A stretch of 64,000 nucleotides of DNA from Liopterus haemorrhoidalis (taxonomy: Eukaryota; Arthropoda; Insecta; Coleoptera; Dytiscidae): the NCBI GenBank assembly GCA_963971575.1, contig OZ020611.1, forward strand, positions 177,260,071 to 177,324,070, written 5' to 3'. A program made the translations under genes and the position numbers. Below the pieces are notes generated by a model. That model had not been told where the DNA came from, made no database searches, and worked only from the letters and a program-made list of their open reading frames with translations. Shown here in pieces: positions 45,250 through 57,071 of the stretch (positions are counted from its first letter, which is position 1; each line of letters starts with the position of its first letter).

Positions 45250-45961
45250 TGTGGGGTGCGTATACGCACCTTTGGCCAAATCAGTGAAATGTACAGACGT
45301 TATTCATCGTCGACAAGTCTCAGCTTGTCGTAGCCATCTAACTTTATTTTTCATTTGTACTATGTGTTCTTTCGTAGTTCAGTATATGTATTTATAGAAC
45401 AAGTATAGTGAAAATAAATATTAGTTATACAGTTGTCAAATTTCTTAATTGGATTTTCGGTCACAACTAGCAGTTGCTCTTGTGAAATATCAGGGTAATG
45501 CAGATACAATGGATATTGATAGAAAAGCAACAAACTCAAACTATGGGCGTCTTTCAAAAAACCGTTTACCAAATGTCATCAGATTTGAAAACATTAGTCA
45601 TCTGATAAAGGGGCATGAAACGAATGCAAGAAAAAAAGAAGATTGTGTCTAAAAAAAAGAGTAACACCATTTATTTATGTATAAAATGTATAGTACATCT
45701 TCACCCAGAGTGTTTTAAAATATTTCATTCCAAATAAAGTACATATTTCATTCATAAAAAAATAATTTTCTAATTACATATTTACCTATATATGATACTG
45801 TTACTAGCCAAAGGTGCGTATACGCATCCTTATATTCCTGTAGAGTTAAGCATATATATATTTTTAAAACGCAATAATTGTCTTAGTTGATGTATTTTAA
45901 TTAATCTGCAATAATTTTTTTGTGAAAAATATATTTATTCAATACCTTGGCCATTAATGGG
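45250..45961 (+). pseudogene. piggyBac-type element, transposase C-terminus only
   Basis: The frame from 45,449 (67 codons) ends RLPNVIRFENISHLI, and in the next frame DCV..KKKSN, YLCIKCIVHLHPECFKIFH, which is the cysteine/histidine-rich C-terminal domain of PGBD-like transposases (C-x-x-C-x(n)-H-x-x-C...H). Inverted blocks TGCGTATACGCACCTTTGGC (45,256-45,275) and GCCAAAGGTGCGTATACGCA lie either side. The right end CCTTGGCCATTAATGGG is followed by TTAA (45,962-45,965), the piggyBac target; the left end with its TTAA is not found. The DDD catalytic domain is deleted. Confidence 0.65.
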
Positions 45962-45965
45962 TTAA

Positions 45966-47212
45966 CTGATGCTAATAGATAAAAACAAAATTGGCTGCTG
46001 CTTTTTTAAAAAATTTTAATTTTACTGTTTCATCCTGACACGTATAGCTTCGGAAAAGTTCACATACTGAACCGGCTCATGCATGCGCGTGAAAATTCTG
46101 GTACGAAATATCGGATTGAAACTGCTGTATATACTGTGTTAAGAGATTCTACGACCATAACTAAAAGTAGGCCATTTAAAAACAATTTTAAGTGTATAAA
46201 TTATGCTTATTTTGAATACCGAATATGAAATATTATTGCACACTGTTCAAGGTTATTTTATTATTTCAATAAACACTCGCAATACTAAACAATAAACCAG
46301 CGGTTGGTACATAAGAGCTGCGGAACTGCAGCAAACCCAAAATTAAAATAATTTAAACATTACAGACGTTTATGATATTTTTCACCCTCTCTTATTATTT
46401 AATTTTTTTATTAAAAACCCTCACTACTGCCGTTCGTCAGGCGTAAAACAAGTAGTTTGCCTACGCCTAAGTTATGATGTACAATGTTCTGTAAGCACAG
46501 CTCGAATTGTCATGGTAACATGGCGATTGTCATTGAGTGGGAGTAACGGCTTCTACATTATTATTAATAATTAATGTGGCTTTCAATTTCGGGTACGTGA
46601 ACCATAATGTTAATGATTTAAAATTTCTTGATTTTTTCTCGAAATAAGCTAATATTATTCGTTTTGTAAAGGGATTTATTTTCTTTTGATTACGCCATTC
46701 CAAGAGCAAGTTATATTCTTCTAAATGAACATCTGTACATTTTTGAAGCAATAAGTTTTACTCATTTGCCGTTGCGATTATATCTAATGGTGTAAATATT
46801 TCAGTATTTGAATTTTCTTATTTTATATTTATATATTTCACAACATTTAAGATCACAAATTGCAAATTGTTTTCAAAGCACTCTTTGATTCTACTTCGAA
46901 CTGTACTGCATGCGGCTTGTTGTGAAGCCAACAACACCTCCGAAGATACGAAATTGACTATTATAAGACGAATTATTATTACTTCAATAGTTTGCCGACA
47001 GGAATTGCAAGAAATAAATGTAAATTAGGCCTGCTATACTCTCAGTGGCAAATATTTCTTCGTCTCCACGTGGTTTTGGCTTCAAATCATTGAATGCTTA
47101 AGTATAGTCTATGTCTATAGTATAGTATATGAGGTCCTTGACTAGCATACTTGCAGCCGTGGAAGTGTTTGTGTTAACTCCATTAGTTTGTGTTGTTCTT
47201 TTGACAAGAGTG
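45966..47212. other. No recognised gene
   Basis: Nothing recognised with confidence. Confidence 0.5.
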
Positions 47213-48290
47213 AAAAATTGATGTGAAGTGTGAATTTTCACACATTTCAGGGTTTTGCAGGTATTTAATAACTGAATGATGATTATTTGGGATGCCAAAA
47301 CAAATTTTATGTTAAAATATTTTTTTATGAATTTTAATTGGAATGCCTAATACCATTATTTAAGTTTCTAAATATGTGCAGTATTTTTTTTTACATAGCA
47401 AGGTTCATTAATATTTTGAAAATTGCGCCTATGGCTTCTATTGGTTGCTTAAATCATTAGCCCCGCCCTCTGATTTCGTATACATCAAGCAGAATTAAAT
47501 TATAATTTCAACACTTCCCACTGGTTATTAAATTTACGCTTTTAAAAATTAAATGCAACATTTGCCAAAATATAACTAGAATTTTGACAAAATAATTTAA
47601 ACAAAAGAAAGCTGCAAAAAAAAACAAAAAAATTAAAATTGACAGGATTCGAACTCTAGTTGGCAAGTTACCTGCTTGACAATTTAGAAAACCAATGACT
47701 AAACGCACATCGCTATGAGCGCTGACGTATCAACTTGGTTACGAATAGCTTGAATAGCGAATTAAATATTTAACATATTTTGGTTAAAAACACAAAAAAT
47801 GCATTATTTTCCGAAAACATAATCTGATCAAAAATTCCTGTTGTAATATTCCGGTTCACACCAATATACATTACTTAGAATTTTTTCAGATTTTTAGTTT
47901 GAACCATCTGGGCTACAGGGTGTGGGACAAAATTTTTTTGTACAATTTTTATTAAAATAGCGTCAAAATAATTTATTTTGCAAAAATAAAAATTTGATCG
48001 TTAATCCACGTACTAAGGGCTTTCATTTGATACCCTACTCAGAATTTTTAAAAAATATTTTATTTTTCGTTGAGCACATATTTGTTTATATTTTTAGGGG
48101 GATATGTTTTTTAGATGTTTTAGTATTTTTCCTATGTGCGATTCAAAAAGTTGTACAATCATGCCAAATTTCAACTCTCTAGGTTTAGCCACTTGGCTAC
48201 AATTTTTACCGAACAGACAGACAGACAGACAGACAGACGACAAAATGACGGTATAAGGGTTTTTTGGTCATACCTACAAAACCCTAAAAA
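47213..48290 (-). mobile_element. Helentron/HINE-like element, copy 3
   Basis: The same ends as the other copies (48,290 TTTTTAGGGTTTTGTAGGT start; 3' hairpin GTGTGAATTTTCACAC at about 47,227-47,242) and about seven GTCT units (48,211-48,238). The 3' block matches copy 2. In the middle, the shared flanks (TAACTAGAATTTTGACAAAA on one side; AAAATGCATTATTTTCCGAAAAC on the other) enclose a different tRNA-like cassette (47,640-47,720) from that in copies 1, 2, 4 and 5. Confidence 0.75.
47640..47720 (-). other. tRNA-like cassette, type B
   Basis: Minus strand: an A-box-like TAGCGATGTGCGTTTAGTCA, a TCTAAA anticodon-loop-like stretch, and a clear B box GAGTTCGAATCC. Same position as cassette A of the other copies but unrelated in sequence. 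Stems are not well preserved, so it is not a functional tRNA. Confidence 0.5.
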
Positions 48291-49734
48291 TGACACGTTA
48301 TGGCACTTTTTACTTTTTTTAAATCTCACCATAAACAGGCATTTTATGCACTTAATCCTATGAAATATAGTACAGTTTTTTTAACAGAAGTAGAAAAAAG
48401 TATTTTTGTATTCGTGAGTTATCACCCCTAGACTGGGAATAGTGATAATAAACTTTCCATTTAAACTAAAATATGATATTTTATGTACTCGTTGCATAAA
48501 AATCTATTTTAATATTGTATAAATTACTATTCAACTACATCTACTAATACTACTACAACTCCTTTATACAGCGTTAAATAACCTGAAAAAGAGGAATCTG
48601 AACAAGTATCTAAATTTTAATACAGTAACAATAACAATTTGATATCCAGCTGTAATACGTAGTGTCTGTTTATGAAAATGGAAAAACCAAACTTGGCATA
48701 GATACTTATTCTTATCACGTATTCAAAATGAGATTCCGGCCCTTTAGATCTGAGATACCATTTGCTTTAAGGCCTTCTTCGCGTACATATTTTATTTATA
48801 AGAACAAAACTGCAATTTGCAATTGAAGCATTGGGTGGAAAAAGGTTATGCTTCATTTAATGTTCAAATAGATTATTTTTTATTTTACATATTATTTATC
48901 ACTGCCTTTGCCTATTTCGTTTCAAATTGCAGAAAGTTTTAAAGAATAGGAGACGAAAAAACAACAAAAATAACTTGAAACTTGAATAAAATGAGCCAAA
49001 ACAACTAGTTAAAAGTAAGCAGGGCAATTTATCATTACTAAAGAGGGGACAAAATTATTCTTTTTAATAAATATTTAAAAACATTCATATCAAGCAGCAA
49101 ATATATTATAATGTGTTTTATTAAATATTATGTGTATATCGCTTCTTTCAAATTTTGAATATGTTTGTGGTACAACTGGCCAAACAAGTAACTATTACGA
49201 AATGTGGTTGTAAATCAAAGAAAATACTTTGCTAACTGAGAGGACCTATGTAGAAATCAATTTTTAATGAGATTGATTAATTAATTTCGAATCATTATTT
49301 TAATCATTATCGTTGGCGAGTTAATGTATTTTTTTTGCGAAGTCAATGATAAAAATGAATTTAAAAAATGCCTAATTTTACATTTTAGAACTACGCCTAA
49401 GGAACCATTTAACATTCTTAACATTAATCATTTGCGACCTTATCCCATTATCCTACCAGATATAAACCTAATAGATTCAAAGGATTAACGGATTTTTCAA
49501 ACCTAACTTTTACACCTACCCAGTTTTGCTGCACTGAATAAATTTTGTATCACTAAAATTTTTTTTCTTTTTCATGTTATGTTTATTCGGATTACTTCTC
49601 CCCCAATTTTAATGTTCTATTGAGGGGTTATTCGTAAAATGTGAACAAAGATTACGTGATCCTTGGACTATCCTATAAGAGTGTCGCGAAAAAGTATATT
49701 TTGGCAACCATTGAAAGAACCTGTCCTCTAAAAC
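48291..49734. other. No recognised gene
   Basis: Nothing recognised. Confidence 0.5.
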
Positions 49735-50298
49735 TCTAAAGGTAGAGCTGCTCAAACAATCGTATGTGGTATACCTGTAGTTTTGTTTCCCAATATGCCA
49801 CGTACCGGTACCATATTTGTACCAAATATTAAACTACTAGCTGCCCCACCCAGTTTCGCTCGGGAACCATTCGTTATTATTTGCCCTAATTTTTTATAGG
49901 ACTTGCAACTTATCTATGCAATATATGCAATACACTGTAATTAGGAGCCCTAGCAGAAGACAATACTATAAAAATGTGATAGGCCAGGATTAAACTGTAC
50001 AGGATTGCTTATCTCAAAGCTCCTTTAGAAATAATGTTTTTAGTTTTACCATTAGTTTTACCATTAGGCACTACCGGGTAAAAGTTGTTGCAAAAACTGA
50101 TATGCGCACACGCTATATATAATTGCCCATCTTCAGGGTTTTACTCTGGGTCTTGTTAATGGTCATCGCAAAACTACCCTGACAAGAAATTGAAGGCTCG
50201 AACTGATTTGGTAAAATTGCAGGAATTATCGGTATTCTAGGGATTACCACCTTTTCGGCTGTACCGCAACCAATCATAAAGGTTGTCTCTACAACATA

Positions 50299-51202
50299 TG
50301 AGGTGTGTAAATTAAGTAACCGGACTGTCAACATAGCGTTTGATTTGGCAACATTTGGGACGCGGAACTTGAAGGGGCGGCAAGTAAACATGTGATATGC
50401 CTTCAGTACGAGTTTGAACTCGTAAAGTAATTTTGATGTCCGTAGTGTTTTTTTTTTTTTTTTCGTGAAACAGTTTATCGAGTGCGTTCTAAAAGTAAGT
50501 GATATTCATTTCGAGCAACAGTGTGCTATCAGGTTCTGCTTCAGACTTGGCCGCAGTGCAACGGAAACTTTTGCATAACTTCAGCAGGCCTACGGAGACA
50601 GTGTTTTGTCAAGGACCCAGGTTTTTTAGTGCTTAAAGGCATTTTCAGAAGGAAGAGAGTTGATTGAAGATGAATCACGCAGCAAAAGGCCTTCATCTTC
50701 AAAAACCGATGAAAATGTCGACAGAAACCTGGATATTGTGCGTTCAGATCGTCGGTTGACAGTCAGAACGATTCGGGAAGAGTTGAATTTGACTCACACT
50801 ACCGTTCATCAGATTTTGACCAATGAATTGGGGATGAGAAAAATCTGCGCCTTGTCACACAGCAATTTCAATAAACGTTTTTTTGGCCAGTTAAAACATT
50901 CCTGTGGCTCCTCAGCCTCCTTAATTGCCTGACTTGAGTCCTTATGACTATTTCCTCTTCCCAAGATTGGATAATCACCTCAAGGGACGCCATTTTGAGA
51001 CACTAGAAAACATTGAAACGTCCGTAAACGACCAGCTGAAAGCTATTCCAATATCCGAGTTCCAGCACTGCTATGAGGATTAGAAGAACCGTTTCCAGCG
51101 CTGTGTGGCTTCCCAAGGAAGTTGTTTTGAGGGAGACAATATTGATTTGTAATTCTATTCAAATAAAAAAAATATATATATTATATATATTTACACACCT
51201 CG
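50299..51202 (+). mobile_element. mariner element with internal deletion
   Basis: 904 bp between TA dinucleotides (50,297-50,298; 51,203-51,204). Tips TGAGGTGTGTAAAT and (inverse) CGAGGTGTGTAAAT. The transposase reads FEQQCAIRFCFRLGRSATET, YGDSVLSRTQVF, then an open 90-codon part EDESRSKRPSSSKTDENVDR, RRLTVRTIREELNLTHTTVH, GMRKICA; it then jumps to SPYDYFLFPRLDNHLKGRHF (third catalytic D region), FQHCYEDWKNRFQRCVAS, FEGDNIDL. The part with the first two aspartates is deleted. It resembles the SETMAR/irritans-like mariners. Inserted inside the Helitron helicase. Confidence 0.85.
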
Positions 51203-51725
51203 TAGTCTTTAAAATTGTTCCATTACATAATTTTGGCAGGTTTATGTTCTTTAGAAACACTATTGGTGTACCTACTTACGAAGTAAGAGCATGAGGAGGT
51301 AATCCTGATGGGTTAGGAAAAATTGACTGGATAGTGAATGGCATCTTTCTCGTCTACAACTCTGTTGACAGATATGTACATAAGTACGGTAGAAAATAGC
51401 CCAAGATTACTTTCTCAGTAAAAATTGTCGTAACTACTGAACAAATTTTCAATATTCTTTCAATTTTGATTAGTGTATAAAGAGTGTACCAATTTTGCCC
51501 CTGACGAAACCCATGTTGTCGCTGATAACTTCAAGAAAATGCTTTAAATATGAATGGAAAGCATAGATATCGTTTTACCCGCGCGTAAAATACCATTATA
51601 ACTTTGTAACTACTGAATCGATTTTAATAAAATATACCCGAAAATCTGACCAGATGATGTAGCTACAGATAGAAAAGAACCGCTCGAAAATCGGTTCAGC
51701 AGTTCTCGAGTAAAACGCGCATATG

Positions 51726-51844
<119 letters not shown>

Positions 51845-51960
51845 AGACGGAGATATAGAGAGAGACGTTGCCTTTTATATGTATAGAGATTGTTTCTTTC
51901 TCTTCTGACGCATACCGGCACGGGTACGCGTACCACACTTTGAGTATCACTGCTCCAAAT

Positions 51961-52599
51961 GACACCTGTTAATTATTCACATAGCTAAATAATTACTTAT
52001 TTCTTCGAATCTGCCAAACAAGTAAAGAAATTCTGTTTAGCAGACAGTAATTCACGAAGTCATGATTGCAGTTGTTCCCGCAAGTTCCTAAACATTTGTA
52101 CACGAGCGATATTAGCGCCATTGCGGCCTCCTTAATTACTAGTAATGAGTTAATTGTGTTCATGAGTTATGTTTTATAGTCTGTTTGCATGCTTGCATGT
52201 TGTCAGCACAGCATTCATGATCGTCGCTACTTTAAAACCCAAGGAAATGCATGAACGTTTTTCTTAGTTGCACAATAATTATAGAGTGTTGATAGCAAAT
52301 GCTAATTTCAGATTTTAAAAAGATTGAATGCCCAACTACTACTTTTTATAGTTTAGGTAAATTACTTCGTGTCTACATTTAAATACTTTTGTAAAGAAAA
52401 ATGTGGTAATCCCGCATTGAATAATTAAGAAAAATTTATTTTTACATATTATTTGGGTCGAATTACTAACGTTTAGCAATTTTATTCTCATATTATCTCA
52501 TATTATCGGTACTTCCAAGATATTCTTTACCATTCTTTCTTATAATCCTATTCACTATAATCATCTGCATCTCATTTACTACAGTATGAAACAGCTCGT
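51961..52599. other. No recognised gene
   Basis: Nothing recognised. Confidence 0.5.
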
Positions 52600-52836
52600 T
52601 CCATACTGACATGTCAACTCTGAATGTGTTTGGAATGGATTTTCATTTCCACATATTTTTTTATAAGAATATACTTTTTTTAAATATTGACTACGTACTC
52701 AAGACTGAGGATAACTGGACTTACCAGTCCAAACGTCTCATAATATTTTTTAATAAACTTTTGACGAGTATTCAAGAACTTTTATTTCCTCCTAAATTTT
52801 TTCGTCAAGAACAACAATCTAACTATATATATTACT
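52600..52836 (+). mobile_element. Penelope-like terminal fragment, second locus
   Basis: Contains CTGAGGA (52,705-52,711), a 5-bp stem ACTGG/CCAGT, then CAAACGTCT. It ends TTTTATTTCCTCC...TTTTTCGTCAAGAAC...TATATATA, the inverse of the left end of the 13,541-13,918 element. The two loci therefore belong to one family. Confidence 0.5.
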
Positions 52837-53159
52837 AGTGCACCTGTTGCCAACTGTGTTGGCAAACAAATCATTACCTTAATGTGGAACTTGCTCGACA
52901 CCTCAGACTTCTTTCTCTAGCCATACGCCTAACTTCATCCAATTCAAATTGAATCAACTCTTCGCCCATTATTAAAAACTGGACAAATAATGAGCATTAT
53001 TCCGAATTATTAATTCATTAACTTTTTAAGATGGGAAAACGATTCATTTTCACTCAGTGCATTATATTTATAATGTTAAAACTAAAAATGATTTGAGACG
53101 TTAAATTTAAAATATATTTATTAAAATTAAGTTTCCATTTTCTTATATAATATAAAAAT

Positions 53160-53260
53160 ACGGACACGGAAAAAACGCATATGGATTAATACGCACACGG
53201 AAAAAAGCACACATGAAAAAAGAACACACGGCAAAAAGGGCACACGGAAAAAAGCGTACT
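53160..53260. repeat. Short degenerate minisatellite
   Basis: About six units of the type CACACGGAAAAAAGC, 14-18 bp, imperfect. Confidence 0.7.
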
Positions 53261-53400
53261 TACACTATATCTCAAATCAGGGGGTAGATTTACAATATCC
53301 CACTGAACACTGCGCATGCGTCACACCACGTCATTTGTTCAATATACAGAGATTCTAAACAGGTGGGACTGTGCAGAACTTTTAAAACAGAATTTATTGT

Positions 53401-53920
53401 TAGGTGGTTTATAAAAAAAAAAAAAAAACAGTTATCAACCATAACCTAAGATAGTGCTTTTAAGGTGAATCACTGTCCCTAGCCCTGTACAGAACAATTA
53501 AAATACAATTTATTTTTAGGTGGCGTATAAAAAAAAATAAACAGTTATCAACCATAACCTAAGATAGTGCTTTTAAGGTGAATCACTGTCCCTAGCCCTG
53601 CACAGAACAGTTAAAATACAATTTATTTTTAGGTGGTTTATAAAAAAAAAAAACAGTTACCAACCATAACCTAAGATAGTGCTTTTAAGGTGAATCACTG
53701 TCCCTAGCCCTGCACAGAACAGTTAAAATACAATTTATTTTTAGGTGGTTTATAAAAAAAAAAAAAACCGTTATCAACCATAACCTAAGATAGTGCTTTT
53801 AAGGTGAATCACTGTCCCTAGCCCTGCACAGAACAGTTAAAATACAATTTATTTTTAGGTGGTTTATAAAAAAAAAAAAAAAACAGTTATCAACCATAAC
53901 CTAAGATAGTGCTTTTAAGG
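53401..53920. repeat. About 114-bp tandem repeat, five units
   Basis: Units start TAGGTGG near 53,401, 53,517, 53,630, 53,742 and 53,856 (spacing 112-116 bp, mainly from differing A-run lengths). They contain CAACCATAACCTAAGATAGT and GAATCACTGTCCCTAGCCCT. Units are very alike, so the array expanded recently. The fifth is interrupted by the hAT MITE and its end lies at 54,099-54,110. Confidence 0.9.
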
Positions 53921-54098
53921 TAGGGTGACCATCCGTCCCGGTTTTCGGTCAATTGTCCCGGTGTCCCGAAAACTGTTCTCGGGACGCCCGATTGTCCCGG
54001 TTTTTGAATCTCTTTGCTTTTCACTTTGAATCTGAGTGGTGAGGACCTTTTTTTTTTCCTGTGTCCCGGTTTCCCTTCACTGAAATCTGGTCACCCTA
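53921..54098. mobile_element. hAT MITE inside the satellite
   Basis: 178 bp, tips TAGGGTGACCA and TGGTCACCCTA, perfect inverses. Flanked by an exact 8-bp duplication TTTTAAGG (53,913-53,920; 54,099-54,106) which is itself part of the satellite unit. The interior has several GTCCCGG motifs. A worn relative's right end lies at about 54,850-54,920 (GGGACTGTCCAGGTCAAATC ... GGTTACTCTA). Confidence 0.9.
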
Positions 54099-54258
54099 TT
54101 TTAAGGTGAATCTAACCTAAACTAAAAGGTAAATGATATTTTAATGTGATAAATAAACAGAAACCATTGTTTTAGAGCCACTGATAATTCTTGAATTATT
54201 TAGTGTAGTCGTTATGTGCTGCCATCTGTATAGAGTTTGCAGTGGGATATTGTAAATC

Positions 54259-55976
54259 TTGTCCTATAAATCGTAGAAATAAAAAAATAATAAAGCATTG
54301 AAAAAATAATAATAAAGAAAAAAAGTCACATTTTTCTTACTTTCATCAAAACCAAATATTTTTTAAAATAATTATTTTTCTGCTAATAATAATTTTAATC
54401 AAAAATGTCGAATATCACGGAAGGATAACGTTTTTCTCTGTTTTGTTTCGTAAAAATTAATAATTGTGAAGTGATTTTTTAATGAAAAACACAACTGTCA
54501 TTTTTACTAATTTAATGTCAACACTCAAAACAAAAATTCACAGCACACTACTGTCCAATACATAAACAATAATTTCTTACAATTCTATTAATTATTATAA
54601 AAAGTGTTCGTAGAATATTCACTATTATTGCATCTTATAATAATTATAAAAAATGTTCGTAGAAAATTCATTATTATTGCATCAACAATATATTTTAAAC
54701 AATTTACATAAATAATTAACATATGCGCGCCTCTATCGGGGAATGAAGAAACGACCGGTCGAACATACGAACATACAAACAGGCGTATTATATTATAGGA
54801 TAGTGTTCTTTTCAGTATTTTCGGAAAATCGGATCAAAATTGTAAACCGACTAGGACACCGGGACAAGGACTCAAAATTGGGACTGTCCAGGTCAAATCG
54901 GGTCGTACGGTTACTCTAGTGTAATGTTTCTTTTTCGTAATACCTTTTTTTTATAGTAAAATCAAATCATGCGAAATCCTAAATAGGATATTTTATCAAA
55001 AAATTCGCGGTCTATCTTCATAAAACTTTATAAAAAGCAAACCAAAATATTGCCCTTCTGCGGATGCACATTGCTGCTGTCATGTTTTCCACTTTTGGAA
55101 ATACATTTTATAAGCATGTTTTAAAATCGCTTTTAGACCAGTTTCCGATTTCTTTTTATCTTCTCAATCGTTTGAAAACTACATCCATTTAACGAACACT
55201 AAAAAAATTTCACGTGGCCAAGTCAAGGGAGTATGATAAACAAAAACAAATTTATTCTTTGTCAAGAACTGTTAAATCATAAGGGAGGTGTAAGAAGTCG
55301 TTATGCAACATTATCTATTTCTACAGCTATCAGTCCATTTCTTCCTTGTTGACTCAAGTTAATCGCTTCAGAACCCCAAGATTAAAATGTTTATTTGATG
55401 CTCCACTTGCTGGTTAAACTCCAAATCACTGTCTTTGCTAGTTAGATATAAAATTTCACGTAGATATGCCGCTGTTCGATTAGGTCCATCTTAAAAATCA
55501 TCGGAATAAAGGGTACATAAAATCGAATTACAAAAACCACAAAACTCACATCATTCAGCCTCTCTTGTCCTCTCTTTAGCTCTCCCTTACCCCCAGTACT
55601 CAAAAACCACTGTTATTAGTGCCTTTTCCTTCATCATAAAAGTCATCACTTGTATTTTGGAAGCGAGGACATTTTTTTTGGTCATCACTTAAATTCTGAA
55701 GTTAAAGTATTTTTTGGTTTTTGGTCCTGGTCCATCCGTCACCATCTAAAACAGTTTAATCTTTCAAGTCCCCCCCTCTCAAGAAAAAATTCAGGAAGCG
55801 CGCCTTCTTTCAGACGAAGGTGTACACTTTTGTCAAAAACCGCAATAAAATTCGAAAGAAATAACATAGCGGGACAATCTCAACAACAATCAAGTCACAA
55901 ATGATAGCAACATCCTATCAAAACAATATTCCCCCCTTTCTATTAACTACACATTGTGCAATGCGCGTAATCCGCG
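54259..55976. other. No recognised gene
   Basis: Contains two imperfect direct copies of a roughly 50-bp segment (TTATAAAAA(G/A)TGTTCGTAGA(A)...ATTATTGCATC, near 54,595 and 54,645) and the hAT-like end at 54,850-54,920. Otherwise nothing. Confidence 0.45.
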
Positions 55977-56028
55977 TTTTTAGGGTTTTGTAGGTATGAC
56001 CAAAAAACCCTTATACCGTCATTTTGTC

Positions 56029-56098
<70 letters not shown>

Positions 56099-56099
56099 A

Positions 56100-56130
<31 letters not shown>

Positions 56131-56985
56131 TCGGTAAAAATTGTAGCCAAACGGCTAAACCTAGAGAGTTGAAATTTGGTATGCTTCTACAACTCTTTGA
56201 CCCGCACATAGGAAAAATACTAAAACATCTAAAAAACATATCCCCCTAAAAATATAAACAAATATGTGCTCATCGAGAACAAAAATATTTTTTTTAAATT
56301 ATGAGTAGGGTATCAAATGAAAGCCCTTAGTACGTGGATTAACGATCAAATTTTTATTTTTGAAAAATAAATTATTTTGTTGCGATTTTTGCCAAAATTG
56401 TGCAAAACAAAATTTGTCCCACACCCTGTAGCCCAGATGGATTAAACTAAAAATCTAAAAAAATTCTAAGTAATGTATATTGGTGTGAACCGAAATAGTA
56501 CAACAGGAATTTTTGATCAGATTATGTTTTCGGAAAATAACGCATTTTTTGTGGTTTTTGGTTCACAAAGTACAAAAGTTATACCAATGTAAGACACTCA
56601 CATGCAAAGCGTACGATGGCGTTATTGGTTAGAGCACTGGTGTCGTAAGCTAAAACTCGCTGGTAAACGAAGGGTTTCGAGTTCGAGTACTGAGTGAATT
56701 TTATTTTTTCTGTCCTTTTTTTTTGCATTTTTATTATGATGAAATTATTTTGTCAAAATTCTAGTTATATTTTGACAAATGTTGTATTTAATTTTTAAGA
56801 GCGTAAATTTAATAATTATCTTATTATATGATTAACAGACGATAAATTATTTTAAAAATATCGTTCATTTTGCCGTGATTACTACAAAGTAAAATTTGTC
56901 CTACACACTCAGAATACCGCCTTCACTTATTATATACCTGCGAAACCCTGAAATGTGTGAATATTCACACTTCACATCAATTTTT
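55977..56985 (+). mobile_element. Helentron/HINE-like element, copy 4
   Basis: A full-length copy of about 1,009 bp in forward orientation: TTTTTAGGGTTTTGTAGGT start, hairpin partner AAAACCCTTATACCG, (GTCT)n at 56,039-56,131 with one GTAT variant, tRNA-like cassette A, and at the end the inverted sub-terminal repeat ATACCTGCGAAACCCT followed by GTGTGAATATTCACAC and TTCACATCAATTTTTT. Closest to copy 1 over the 3' block. Confidence 0.8.
56609..56697 (+). other. tRNA-like cassette, type A
   Basis: Contains A-box-like GGCGTTATTGGTTAGAGCAC, an anticodon-loop-like TCGTAA, and B box GAGTTCGAGTAC. The pattern GGTTAGAGCACTGGTxTCGTAA is that of threonine tRNA (anticodon CGT). An extra stretch of about 18 nt (CTAAAACTCGCTGGTAAA) lies between anticodon and variable regions compared with copy 5. 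Stems are degraded. Confidence 0.55.
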
Positions 56986-57071
56986 TTAATCAAACCTCGT
57001 ATACCTTACTGCAGAACACAATGCCGTGAAAAACAGATGGGCGAAAAGAACCTCTTAGCTCAAAACCTTAA

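Larger units (their letters stand above)
53287..54258. mobile_element. Inverted-repeat element housing a satellite array
   Basis: GATTTACAATATCCCACTG (53,287-53,305) and its exact inverse CAGTGGGATATTGTAAATC (54,240-54,258) end a 972-bp unit. Most of the interior is a five-unit tandem array (53,401-53,920), into which a hAT MITE has inserted. No coding sequence. The superfamily is unknown; no target duplication identified. Confidence 0.65.
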
